From Marinoscillum sp964351625 (GTDB taxonomy: Bacteria; Bacteroidota; Bacteroidia; Cytophagales; Cyclobacteriaceae): 64,000 nt of DNA. Below, in pieces: positions 26,073 through 34,573 of this stretch; the stretch's first letter is position 1; every line of letters begins with the position of its first letter. The translations under genes were made by a program, and so were the position numbers. The notes beneath the pieces were generated by a model that saw only the letters and a list, made by a program, of their open reading frames with translations, was not told the origin of the DNA and did no database searches. The stretch lies in the NCBI GenBank assembly GCA_964351625.1, contig CAYGOV010000011.1, positions 62,001 to 126,000 on the forward strand, written 5' to 3'.

Positions 26073-27110
26073 TTACAGTTTCCTGTAAAGCGATGGAGGA
26101 ATACCCACGAATTTTTTGAATGCACTATTGAAAGTAGCTTTATTGTTAAATCCTGCTAAGTAAGCTATCTGAATAATCTTTAGCCTTGAACTGTCTTGTT
26201 TCAAAAGCTTCTTGGCTTCTTCAACCCTGTATTTATTTACGAATTCGTGAAAATTACACCGCTCCAATTCATTAATTGCTTGCGAAATGTAGTTTGAGGA
26301 AATCGAAATCTCAGCTGACAACTGCTGTAGGCTAAGGTCGTTATTTAAGTACCCTTTATCGTTTTCCATAAATCTTTTTACCTCTTTCAAAATGGAAGCA
26401 GAGGCGCTTTCTGAAAGACCCGACTTATCATATTTCTTGTCTCTTATAGTACTCGATTTCTCTGGGAGCTGATAGCCAGTGTAACCAATGGTATAAATAA
26501 ACACAGTTGAAAAAAGGGAAATCCAGTAATCGTGCTCTCGCTGCAATGTTCCAGACCAAACCATCACATCGTAGAGCAAAAAGCTCAGCGCATATGCTCC
26601 GAAGAGGTAAACCAACATCGTTTTCCATTTTTCTTGAACTACTGAAGCCTGCCTCGAATGGTAAATTGCCAACCCAGAGTAGATCATCAAATGAGCAATT
26701 TGAATGACATTCTGGATGAACCAGGCAAATCGCATGTTTTCAAATCGCCAAAAGGTCGTGACGAGGTAGAAAATCATGAAAAGAGCGAATGGGATTAAAT
26801 GACTCTTATGAAGTTGGGCTTGATTGTTATGTCCAGCTATAAATGCATAAAAAAGCGGAGCAAACAGATAAGTAAGACCTTGTAGTATGCCTAGCGCATT
26901 TGGTAACTCACGTGCATAACCTGTCCAAAAAGCAACATAATAGCCAAGCATTAAGCTGAATAACAAAACAACCAAAGGAAGGTACCTGTTATCTGGACTA
27001 GGCTTCATCCACAGGATAATAGACAGAAACACACCTTGCGCTGCAGCTATCAGAAATAGTATTGTCCAAATATCGAATGAAGGTTCCATAGTACTGTATG
27101 GAACATGCAT
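26073..27110 (-). CDS. AraC-family regulator with a membrane sensor domain
   Basis: This 345-residue protein has seven hydrophobic segments over the first 215 residues (WTILFLIAAAQGVFLSIIL and so on). A cytoplasmic AraC HTH pair lies in the last 110 (LSLQQLSAEISISSNYISQ, then IIQIAYLAGFNNKATFNSAF). The alternative start MEPSF at 27089 is equally possible. Such proteins couple a membrane-sensed signal to transcription. The target is unknown; no operon partner is visible. The TPR gene is 112 bp downstream on the same strand. Confidence 0.9.
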   Translation of the reverse strand: MHVPYSTMEPSFDIWTILFLIAAAQGVFLSIILWMKPSPDNRYLPLVVLLFSLMLGYYVAFWTGYARELPNALGILQGLTYLFAPLFYAFIAGHNNQAQLHKSHLIPFALFMIFYLVTTFWRFENMRFAWFIQNVIQIAHLMIYSGLAIYHSRQASVVQEKWKTMLVYLFGAYALSFLLYDVMVWSGTLQREHDYWISLFSTVFIYTIGYTGYQLPEKSSTIRDKKYDKSGLSESASASILKEVKRFMENDKGYLNNDLSLQQLSAEISISSNYISQAINELERCNFHEFVNKYRVEEAKKLLKQDSSRLKIIQIAYLAGFNNKATFNSAFKKFVGIPPSLYRKL

Positions 27111-27146
27111 CTACATTTAGTCCCCTTATGGACTCGACAATAAAAA

Positions 27147-28103
27147 TTATGATTTCTTGAAAAACGAATCGATGAATTCTTCCTTATTGAATACTTGCAG
27201 ATCCTCAACGCGCTCACCAACTCCTATGTATTTCACAGGGATTTTGAACTGATCTGATATACCAATCACTACACCCCCTTTTGCTGTTCCATCTAGTTTT
27301 GTAATGGCAAGAGAAGTTACTTCTGTCGCTTTGGTAAATTCCTGAGCTTGAATAAAGGCGTTTTGACCAGTGCTCCCATCCAACACTAGCATTACCTCAT
27401 GCGGTGCTTCAGGGATGAATTTTTTAATGACATTTTTGATTTTAGAAAGCTCATTCATCAAATTCACTTTTGTATGCAATCGACCTGCTGTGTCGATGAT
27501 GACCACATCCGCATTATTTTCAGCTCCATATTTTGCAGCCTCAAAGGCCACTGAAGCTGGATCTACATTCATTCCTTTAGCAATTACAGTCACTCCAATA
27601 CGCTCGCCCCATAGTTTGAGCTGATCCACAGCAGCCGCTCTGAATGTATCAGCAGCACCTAAAACCACATGATTGCCTAGTGCTTTGAGCTGAGCAGCGA
27701 GTTTACCAATGGTCGTAGTTTTACCAACCCCATTTACACCTACTACTAATAAGACATACGGTCCATCAACTTTGGGCAGTGCAAAAGTGGTGACATTAGT
27801 AGTGTTATTCTCTGAAAGTAGCCCTGCAATTTCCTCACGTAAAATTCTGTTGAGTTCTGATGTATTGAGGTATTTGTCTTTTGCAACACGTGCTTCGATT
27901 CGTCTGATAATCTTGATGGTCGTATCCACTCCTACATCAGAAGTGACCAATATCTCTTCTAACTCATCAAGCACATCTTCGTCCACAGTTGCTTTCCCAA
28001 CTACAGCTTTCCCTAGCTTATTGAAAAAATTCTCTTTGGTCTTCTCTAGACCTTTGTCTAATGACTCCTTTTTTTCTTTTGAAAAAAAATCCTTCAGTCC
28101 CAT
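27147..28103 (-). CDS. ftsY: signal recognition particle receptor FtsY
   Basis: FtsY is the SRP receptor GTPase that delivers nascent membrane proteins to the translocon. I start it at ATG 28103 (MGLKDFFSKEKKESL), the usual beginning, giving 318 residues; the longer reading would begin inside a terminator T-run. Motifs are in order: GVNGVGKTTTIGKLA (G1, about 127), DTFRAAAVDQL, DTAGRLHTK and TKLDGTAKGG. The acidic N-terminal domain is very short. It follows rpmG and DUF4295 in the usual Bacteroidota order, but an intrinsic terminator lies only 30 bp before its start. Confidence 0.97.
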   Translation of the reverse strand: MGLKDFFSKEKKESLDKGLEKTKENFFNKLGKAVVGKATVDEDVLDELEEILVTSDVGVDTTIKIIRRIEARVAKDKYLNTSELNRILREEIAGLLSENNTTNVTTFALPKVDGPYVLLVVGVNGVGKTTTIGKLAAQLKALGNHVVLGAADTFRAAAVDQLKLWGERIGVTVIAKGMNVDPASVAFEAAKYGAENNADVVIIDTAGRLHTKVNLMNELSKIKNVIKKFIPEAPHEVMLVLDGSTGQNAFIQAQEFTKATEVTSLAITKLDGTAKGGVVIGISDQFKIPVKYIGVGERVEDLQVFNKEEFIDSFFKKS

Positions 28104-28127
28104 AATATTTTTCGAAATGCCTTTAAA

Positions 28128-28155
28128 CAAAAAAAGTCCCTCAGTGAGGGACTTT
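28128..28155 (-). terminator. intrinsic terminator between DUF4295 and ftsY
   Basis: On the minus strand AAAGTCCCTC (plus 28146-28155) and GAGGGACTTT (plus 28133-28142) form a 10-bp stem with a 3-base loop. T residues follow through 28129. It ends the rpmG-DUF4295 transcript 25 bases before the ftsY start codon, so ftsY depends on read-through or a promoter I could not find. Confidence 0.82.
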
Positions 28156-28177
28156 AAATTTAGATTTTAATAACGTA

Positions 28178-28333
28178 TTAGTTCTTCTTAGCTAAAACGT
28201 TTTGTACCTCTGCTTCCGGAACCATCTCTTCTTTGTAAGTATAGTTTCCGCTTTCAGATTTGATAGCTCTTATAACCTTCGCGAATTTTGCTCCGCCGGG
28301 TTGTTTCAGGGTTGCAACTACTTTCTTCGCCAT
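28178..28333 (-). CDS. DUF4295 family small protein
   Basis: This is a 51-residue basic protein: MAKKVVATLKQPGGAKFAKV, then a KEEMVPEAEV segment, ending NVLAKKN. It is found in Bacteroidota directly after rpmG, so it is thought to be ribosome-associated, but its function is not known to me. It is too short for a usual ORF cut-off but is clearly real by sequence and position, 3 bases after rpmG. Confidence 0.9.
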   Translation of the reverse strand: MAKKVVATLKQPGGAKFAKVIRAIKSESGNYTYKEEMVPEAEVQNVLAKKN

Positions 28334-28336
28334 GGT

Positions 28337-28519
28337 TTACTTGATTTCTTTGTGGATAGTATTCTTTCTCATAATAGGATTGTACTTCTTAAGCTCAATA
28401 CGCTCAGGAGTGTTTTTCCTATTTTTGGTAGTGATATATCGAGAAGTCCCCGCAAGACCACTTTGTTTGTGCTCTGTGCATTCGAGGATTACTTGGATTC
28501 TATTACCTTTCTTTGCCAT
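28337..28519 (-). CDS. rpmG: 50S ribosomal protein L33
   Basis: This 60-residue protein is L33 of the large ribosomal subunit: MAKKGNRIQVILECTEHKQ, then SRYITTKNRKNTPERIELKKYNP. It lacks the four zinc cysteines (only one Cys), so it is the zinc-free type. The usual upstream rpmB (L28) is not adjacent here; the sequence upstream is 200 bp of non-coding DNA before yifB. Confidence 0.96.
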   Translation of the reverse strand: MAKKGNRIQVILECTEHKQSGLAGTSRYITTKNRKNTPERIELKKYNPIMRKNTIHKEIK

Positions 28520-28546
28520 TTTCTTGCCTGATTATTAAAAGGAGTG

Positions 28547-28554
28547 CAAATATA
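28547..28554 (-). promoter_or_regulatory. -7 box of rpmG-DUF4295
   Basis: TATATTTG on the minus strand matches TAnnTTTG, 27 bp before the rpmG start. A TTG occurs only 16 bp upstream of it, slightly close, so the -33 is uncertain. Confidence 0.5.
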
Positions 28555-28721
28555 AAAGAAATTATTAAACCAAGAAGACTAGTGTGCATTCTTAACTACT
28601 TTTCTTTTAAATAAGATGCTATTTCTTCTGGTTCTGCTCATTTTGCCACTTAATTCCATAGCTGAAGTGAACGAATTGCATCAAATTGCACAGTTAATCG
28701 GGAATAAGCTAAATTAGAATT

Positions 28722-30260
28722 ATGCTCGCAAAAACTTATGGAAGTGCCGTTTATGGAGTCAATGCTTACACGATTACCATTGAGGTAAACGTAGGGCAAG
28801 GAATCAAATTCTTCATGGTGGGTCTCCCAGACTCAGCAGTAAAAGAAAGTGAACAACGTGTAGAATCTGCCATAAAATTCCATGGATTTAAGATGCCACG
28901 ACAGAAAGTTGTTGTGAATCTTGCACCTGCAGATATTAAAAAAGAAGGTTCTTCCTACGACTTACCTATTGCTCTTGGCATTCTTCAAGCATCGGAGCAA
29001 GTTGATTTCCCAGATTTGGAGACTTACGTGATCATGGGCGAGCTTTCCTTGGATGGCATCCTGCGCCCAATCAAAGGTGCATTGCCAATAGCCATAGAAG
29101 CAAGGAAAAAAGGATTCAAAGGATTTATACTTCCAAAAGAAAATGCATCTGAAGCTGCCATAGTAGATGACCTGAAAGTAATCGGTGTTGAAACCATACT
29201 GGAAGCAATCAATCATCTGAATGGAATTGCGCCGATAGCGGCCGTGGAATATGACACCCGTGACATGTTCTACTATGATTTGGACAATATAGAGTCCGAT
29301 TTTGCTGATGTGCAAGGGCAGGAAAATATAAAACGTGCGTTGGAAATAGCAGCGGCAGGGGGTCACAATGTAATCATGATAGGTCCTCCTGGAGCTGGGA
29401 AAACCATGCTCGCAAAAAGGCTTTCAAGCATTCTGCCTCCACTGAGTTTGCACGAAGCGCTGGAAACTACCAAGATCCATTCGGTAGCGGGTAAGCTTGG
29501 CCAAAATGGAAAGTTAATAGCAAGTCGGCCTTTCAGAAGTCCCCATCATACGATTTCGGATGTTGCTTTGGTCGGCGGTGGGGGGATTCCTCAGCCAGGT
29601 GAAATCTCTCTTGCTAATAATGGGGTTTTGTTTCTCGACGAGCTTCCAGAGTTTAAGCGAGCTGTACTCGAAGTAATGCGACAACCGCTTGAAGAGCGAC
29701 AAGTCACAATTTCTCGCGCTAAGGTTTCTATAGACTATCCTGCCAACTTCATGCTGATTGCCAGTATGAATCCATGTCCGTGTGGCTATTACAATCATCC
29801 AGAAAAAGAATGTGTCTGCGGACCTGGAGTGGTACAGCGTTACTTGAATAAAGTGAGTGGACCTCTACTAGATCGAATAGATCTACACGTAGAAGTCACG
29901 CCAGTTTCTTTCGATCAGATGACCGCTGACAGAAAAGCAGAATCTAGTCTTGAGATTCGCTCAAGAGTGATAAAAGCTCGAGATATTCAAAAGGCGCGCT
30001 TCAAAGAAACTCCCGAAGTTTTTAATAATGCCATGATGGGGTCGTCCACTACTAAGGAAATTTGCAAAATAAATGCTGCAGGCAAAACCCTTCTGAAAAC
30101 AGCCATGGAAAAACTGGGCCTCTCAGCGAGAGCTTATGACCGCATCCTAAAGGTTTCTCGAACGATTGCCGATTTGGCTGAAAGCGAGGAAATCAAAATC
30201 GAGCACATAGCTGAAGCTATTCAGTACAGAAGCCTTGACAGAGAAGGTTGGGCGGGCTAG
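28722..30260 (+). CDS. YifB/ComM-type Mg-chelatase-like AAA ATPase
   Basis: This 512-residue protein has an N-terminal ChlI-like domain (VYGVNAYTITIEVNVGQG, FFMVGLPDSAVKESEQRVES). An AAA module follows: Walker A IGPPGAGKTMLAKRLS (about 215-225), FRSPHHTISD, Walker B VLFLDELPEF and NPCPCGYYNHP. The C-terminal helical domain is typical. ComM is a hexameric helicase that promotes branch migration during natural transformation; the general cellular role of YifB in Bacteroidota is less clear. It is monocistronic, reading away from rpmG. Confidence 0.95.
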   Translation: MLAKTYGSAVYGVNAYTITIEVNVGQGIKFFMVGLPDSAVKESEQRVESAIKFHGFKMPRQKVVVNLAPADIKKEGSSYDLPIALGILQASEQVDFPDLETYVIMGELSLDGILRPIKGALPIAIEARKKGFKGFILPKENASEAAIVDDLKVIGVETILEAINHLNGIAPIAAVEYDTRDMFYYDLDNIESDFADVQGQENIKRALEIAAAGGHNVIMIGPPGAGKTMLAKRLSSILPPLSLHEALETTKIHSVAGKLGQNGKLIASRPFRSPHHTISDVALVGGGGIPQPGEISLANNGVLFLDELPEFKRAVLEVMRQPLEERQVTISRAKVSIDYPANFMLIASMNPCPCGYYNHPEKECVCGPGVVQRYLNKVSGPLLDRIDLHVEVTPVSFDQMTADRKAESSLEIRSRVIKARDIQKARFKETPEVFNNAMMGSSTTKEICKINAAGKTLLKTAMEKLGLSARAYDRILKVSRTIADLAESEEIKIEHIAEAIQYRSLDREGWAG

Positions 30261-30261
30261 A

Positions 30262-30915
30262 TCAAGCTATGGCTTGCTCCTTAGACTCACCTGTAAGCGC
30301 GCCTTTATAGAAATACCAATAAGCCGCTAGCATGAGAAAATGTGCTATATCATCCCTATTGAACCATGCTGGGTGAATATCAATCCCTCCGATTTTCACA
30401 GGAGCCATCAAAAACAATATTACCGCTCCGATAATAAAATTTTTATACCCAACATTGCCCGCTTTCCATCGAGAATATGCGATTATAATAATAAAAAGGA
30501 ATTTGATCGCTATCTGGACCATTACCCACTTAAAGTCAAAGTCGAAAAGTAACATGACGAAAGAAGCGAAAACTGCACTTCGTATAAAGGCCAATAGTGT
30601 CCGTTTTTTACCCTCGTCTTCGATATCACTAATCATGGCTAACTCCGCACAGGCTGCGGCTAGAATCCCGAGGGACCAATTCGGAATTTTGCCCATCATT
30701 CCAGTATAATTGAAAATCAAGTGAGAAAATCCACCAAAAACAAACGATAAGGACGAAAGCAGAAAATAATAAGACCAATACTGATGAAACTTATTTTCGG
30801 ATCCTTTAAGATTTTTGTAGAAATAATAGCATTCTACTGCCAATACCCAATTCATCAGTGTACTCAGTGGCTCCAGTAATTGTAACCCTAAGAATTCAAA
30901 AGCAACTTTTTCCAA
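30262..30915 (-). CDS. six-helix membrane protein, possibly CREST/ceramidase-like
   Basis: This 217-residue protein starts at TTG (MEKVAFEFLGLQLLEPL) and has about six or seven hydrophobic segments. I recall similar proteins as DUF6962. Polar residues in the membrane are GFSHLIFNYTG (about residue 62) and, near the end, IHPAWFNRDDIAHFLM. His/Asp pairs placed this way resemble the CREST superfamily (alkaline ceramidase, PAQR), whose members hydrolyse lipid amides. The next gene, divergent, encodes a neutral-ceramidase-like protein. The CREST link is inference; it may simply be an uncharacterised membrane protein. Confidence 0.7.
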   Translation of the reverse strand: MEKVAFEFLGLQLLEPLSTLMNWVLAVECYYFYKNLKGSENKFHQYWSYYFLLSSLSFVFGGFSHLIFNYTGMMGKIPNWSLGILAAACAELAMISDIEDEGKKRTLLAFIRSAVFASFVMLLFDFDFKWVMVQIAIKFLFIIIIAYSRWKAGNVGYKNFIIGAVILFLMAPVKIGGIDIHPAWFNRDDIAHFLMLAAYWYFYKGALTGESKEQAIA

Positions 30916-31004
30916 TTTCTCTAGCTGGTTGATTTCACAGCGAAAGTAAAATAACTTCTCTAAAGATATTGCCTAAATTCACCAGTCTTGAATTTGAAAG
31001 GTAT

Positions 31005-32351
31005 ATGCTGCGTGTTTTTAAGACTGTTTTTCTTTCCCTCGCCTTTTTTTTGGTTATCCTATTGGTCACAACCGTTAAGCTTGTAGATAGGACTCCCTAC
31101 AAGAAAATGGATTTTTATAAGTCAATGACCATGCGGCTAGATTCTTTAAAGCAGAATTATTCTCAATCTTCTCCTTCTGACTCGATATTTATTGGCTGGG
31201 CGACCGAAAACATCACTCCAGATTCTCCAGTGCCATTGGCAGGATATGGGGCTAGAGCCCCCAAAACCTATGAAGGAATTCTTGACTCTATTTTTATCAA
31301 AACCATTTTCCTTGGTACTGGAGAAACCAAAGTGGCGATCGTCACTGCTGATCTACTGATCATTCATCCTGAAGTGGACCAATATGTCACCAAACACCTT
31401 CCGGATAACTGGAACCGCGATCAAATCTACTTTACGGCATCTCATACTCACTCAAGTATAGGTGGCTGGGCACCAAAACTCGTTGGTGAGTTGTTTGCGG
31501 GAACCCATGACCCGAGCGTGGAGGAGTTCATCGGAGAAGCTATTTTGAAAACCATAGTAGATGCTGAAGTCAAGCGTAGCCCAGGATCAGTTGTTTACAG
31601 TGAAATCATGGCAGATGATCTGGTGAAAAATAGATTGGTGAAAGACAAAGGCATCATTGATCCTTGGCTGAAAGTCTTGAGTCTTCAAAAGGACTCAACT
31701 GTGGGTCTCCTCAATATATTCAGTGCGCACGCCACGTGTTACGATCATCACAACAGGAAGCTTTCTGGAGATTATCCAGGAATTCTCAATCAATCTCTAT
31801 TAGCTGACAGCAATTATTCGATGGCAGCCTTTGCCGCCGGGGCAGTAGGAAGTATGGGACCAAATCCCACAAATAAAGAAGAATCCGCTACCGAAATTGC
31901 AACGAAGCTTAAAGAACAACTAGACCTGCTTAATTTTCTCGGTGCAGGCAATCCATTGAATCCCAGTTTAAAAATCTTTCGAATCGACCTTCCATTACGA
32001 GCTCCACAGGTTAAAATTGCAAAGTATTTTGCCCTTAGGCCATATCTCTTCAGTGCTGCTTTTGGTAAATACACTGCTCAAATTTCCGTTTTACAAATAG
32101 GCAATCTGGTGATGATCGGCCTGCCCTTGGAGTTGTCAGGTGAGCTTGCGGTTCCCCTTTACCAATATGCACGCTCTGTTGGTCTCAACCTCGCTATCAC
32201 TTCTTTCAATGGGGACTATTTTGGCTATGTGGTGAAAGATGAATGGTATGATTTGGAAAAGTATGAGTCACGCACGATGAGCTGGATTGGCCATGACAGT
32301 GGCGCTTATATCAGTGAAGTAATTATCAAAATTTTGGATGTCTTGAAATGA
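31005..32351 (+). CDS. neutral/alkaline ceramidase N-terminal-domain protein
   Basis: I prefer ATG 31005 (MLRVFKTVFLSLAFFLVIL, a membrane anchor) over the TTG at 30969, giving 448 residues. The catalytic-type domain opens FIGWATENITPDSPVPLAGYG and carries metal-ligand motifs ASHTHSSIGGW and SAHATCYDHHNR. In known ceramidases of this family the zinc is held by such His residues. Members hydrolyse ceramides; bacterial short forms may act on other N-acyl lipids. The gene overlaps the next by 4 bp and heads a four-gene operon. Bacteroidota make sphingolipids, so a native substrate is plausible. Confidence 0.85.
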   Translation: MLRVFKTVFLSLAFFLVILLVTTVKLVDRTPYKKMDFYKSMTMRLDSLKQNYSQSSPSDSIFIGWATENITPDSPVPLAGYGARAPKTYEGILDSIFIKTIFLGTGETKVAIVTADLLIIHPEVDQYVTKHLPDNWNRDQIYFTASHTHSSIGGWAPKLVGELFAGTHDPSVEEFIGEAILKTIVDAEVKRSPGSVVYSEIMADDLVKNRLVKDKGIIDPWLKVLSLQKDSTVGLLNIFSAHATCYDHHNRKLSGDYPGILNQSLLADSNYSMAAFAAGAVGSMGPNPTNKEESATEIATKLKEQLDLLNFLGAGNPLNPSLKIFRIDLPLRAPQVKIAKYFALRPYLFSAAFGKYTAQISVLQIGNLVMIGLPLELSGELAVPLYQYARSVGLNLAITSFNGDYFGYVVKDEWYDLEKYESRTMSWIGHDSGAYISEVIIKILDVLK

Positions 32352-33433
32352 AAATAACCAAACCCACCTTAGTTATAGATGAGCAAAAAGCTCGAAAAAA
32401 TATAGAAACAATGATTGCAAAGGCGAATGCAAATGAAATCTCACTTCGCCCGCATTTCAAAACGCATCAGTCTGCACTCATTGCCAAATGGTACTGGGAT
32501 GCTGGTATTAGAAAAGCGACAGTCTCTTCAGTAGAGATGGCTACCTATTTTGCCAATGCTGGGTGGATGGATATTACCATAGCCTTTCCATATAATCCAC
32601 TTGAGTATGAGGAGATCAAGCAACTCGCCAGCAGAATACAATTGAATGTTCTGATAGAATCAGAAGATGCACTGACGCACCTCAATACCCATATAAACGT
32701 TGCAATTGGCTATTTTCTTAAAATTGATGTTGGGACGCATCGCACAGGAATTGACCCAAGAAATGAGGAATTAATCAAAACGCTCTCTCATAGCAATAAT
32801 GACCTTCATCGTTTTCAAGGAGTTTTGGCGCATGCCGGCCATAGTTACCAGACATTAGATAAAGCCGGAGCCCAAGCTATCTTCGATGATAGCATGGACA
32901 AGTTGAACCGAATAAAATCCTTCATCGGTGATCCAAATATGATCATCTCCTACGGAGATACGCCCACCTGTTCTCTACTAGATAGTTTCCCAGAGTTAGA
33001 CGAACTCAGACCTGGGAATTTTCTTTTCTATGACCTGATGCAGCACCATTTTGGGGTATGTAAGACTTCTGATATTGCAGTAAGTATGGTGTGCCCAGTG
33101 GTTTCTATCCATCCAGAAAGAGGAGAAGCAGTGATTTACGGAGGTGGTGTTCACTTCTCAAAAGAAGTAATCACTCTATCCGATGGCAAAACTTATGGCG
33201 CGGTTGTGTCGCTTACCGAATCGGGCTGGTCTTCAGAACCAATTGCCAATCTTGCGCGCATTTCTCAAGAGCACGGTATCATACAGGGTACTGATGAATA
33301 TATTGGTTCACTCAAAATTGGTGACTTGGTAGGGATTTTGCCTGTCCACAGCTGTTTGACCGCAAACCTACAGCCATACTATGTATCTTTGGACGGTCGA
33401 AAAATTGAAAAATTTAACAGATCTAACTTATGA
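32348..33433 (+). CDS. PLP-dependent D-threonine aldolase / D-serine dehydratase-like protein
   Basis: This 361-residue protein has an alanine-racemase-type barrel (PLP lysine in LRPHFKTHQ) and a C-terminal D-serine-dehydratase-like domain with the metal motif H-S-C in PVHSCLTANLQP. These enzymes cleave D-threonine or deaminate D-serine. It overlaps the ceramidase-like gene by 4 bp and the GH3 gene by 4 bp, so all three are translated together. Which reaction it performs cannot be told from sequence. Confidence 0.88.
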   Translation: MKITKPTLVIDEQKARKNIETMIAKANANEISLRPHFKTHQSALIAKWYWDAGIRKATVSSVEMATYFANAGWMDITIAFPYNPLEYEEIKQLASRIQLNVLIESEDALTHLNTHINVAIGYFLKIDVGTHRTGIDPRNEELIKTLSHSNNDLHRFQGVLAHAGHSYQTLDKAGAQAIFDDSMDKLNRIKSFIGDPNMIISYGDTPTCSLLDSFPELDELRPGNFLFYDLMQHHFGVCKTSDIAVSMVCPVVSIHPERGEAVIYGGGVHFSKEVITLSDGKTYGAVVSLTESGWSSEPIANLARISQEHGIIQGTDEYIGSLKIGDLVGILPVHSCLTANLQPYYVSLDGRKIEKFNRSNL

Positions 33434-34554
33434 AAAAGGCATTTTTTGCCCTCTTGATACTCTTTTTCACGGTTGATCCCGGATTCTCTCAAAAGTCAGA
33501 TTCTACGATATCGCTGGACAAAATGGTTGGGCAAATGATACTCACAGGGCTTGGCGACTTTAGCGAGCTGAGAAAAAAAGAAGCAATATTCACAGCTATC
33601 GACAGTGGAAAGGTCGGTGGTATTATCCTTTTTGAAAAAAATCTGAATAAAACAGAGACTGCACAAAAGCTTAAAGAAATCATTTCATATGCCCAAAGTA
33701 GGTCAGCAATCCCACTTTTTGTAAGTATCGATGAAGAAGGTGGTAGGGTAAATCGTCTTAAGACAAAGTATGGTTTCCCTAAAAGTGTAACTGCCCAATA
33801 TCTTGGGGATTTGAACAATCCGGATAGCACTCAACTTTACGCACTTAAAACAGCAGGTACACTCTATCAGCTGGGTATCAACATGAATTTTGCGCCAGAT
33901 GTGGACGTGAATATCAATCCTGCCAACCCAGTGATTGGTGGACTTGGAAGGTCATTTTCGGCAGATCCAAATCTTGTTTCGCTGCATGCTGGAATTACCA
34001 TAGCCGCGCATGAATCATTTGGAATTACAACTGTTCTCAAGCATTTTCCAGGTCATGGTAGTTCAAAAGATGATTCGCATCTTGGACTAGCGGATGTCTC
34101 TACCACTTGGCGATTTCAAGAGTTACTGCCTTACAAACAATTAATCGACTCTGGAAAAGTGCGAGCCATAATGACCGCTCATATTGTAAATGAAGTACTG
34201 GATAATAGAAAACTGCCAGCTACACTTTCTGATCGAATAATCAACGACGTACTTAGAGGGTTTCTTGGATATGATGGCGTAGTGGTCTCTGATGATATGC
34301 AAATGCGTGCAATTACTTCTTCTTACGGTTTGAAAGAATCCATCCGGTTGGCCATCGTTGCAGGTGTAGATATCCTCCTTTTTGCTAATAATGTTCCCGA
34401 TTATGAACTTGTGACTGCAGACCAAATTCATGAAATTATTATTAATCTCGTGAAAAATGGAGATATTAGTGAAGAGCGTATAGCTCAGTCTTATTCTCGT
34501 ATCATAAAGCTCAAGGCTCAAATGGGTCTCAGCACAGCGCAATTATCTAAATGA
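33430..34554 (+). CDS. exported GH3 beta-N-acetylhexosaminidase-like enzyme
   Basis: This 374-residue protein has a signal peptide (KAFFALLILFFTVDPGFSQ) and the single-domain GH3 fold. It carries the NagZ-type signature KHFPGHGSSKDDSHLGL with its His and a nucleophile Asp in GVVVSDDMQMRAI. NagZ removes N-acetylglucosamine from peptidoglycan or glycoconjugates. Its location outside the cytoplasm and its operon with a D-amino-acid enzyme fit wall-fragment salvage, while the ceramidase-like partner points to glycolipid salvage; both are inference. Confidence 0.9.
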   Translation: MKKAFFALLILFFTVDPGFSQKSDSTISLDKMVGQMILTGLGDFSELRKKEAIFTAIDSGKVGGIILFEKNLNKTETAQKLKEIISYAQSRSAIPLFVSIDEEGGRVNRLKTKYGFPKSVTAQYLGDLNNPDSTQLYALKTAGTLYQLGINMNFAPDVDVNINPANPVIGGLGRSFSADPNLVSLHAGITIAAHESFGITTVLKHFPGHGSSKDDSHLGLADVSTTWRFQELLPYKQLIDSGKVRAIMTAHIVNEVLDNRKLPATLSDRIINDVLRGFLGYDGVVVSDDMQMRAITSSYGLKESIRLAIVAGVDILLFANNVPDYELVTADQIHEIIINLVKNGDISEERIAQSYSRIIKLKAQMGLSTAQLSK

Positions 34555-34573
34555 CCCAACCTTATCTAGCTAG

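Noticed and set aside
28962..29366. 134-codon minus-strand frame inside yifB
   Set aside because: Shadow of a highly conserved ATPase gene; no start context or protein pattern.
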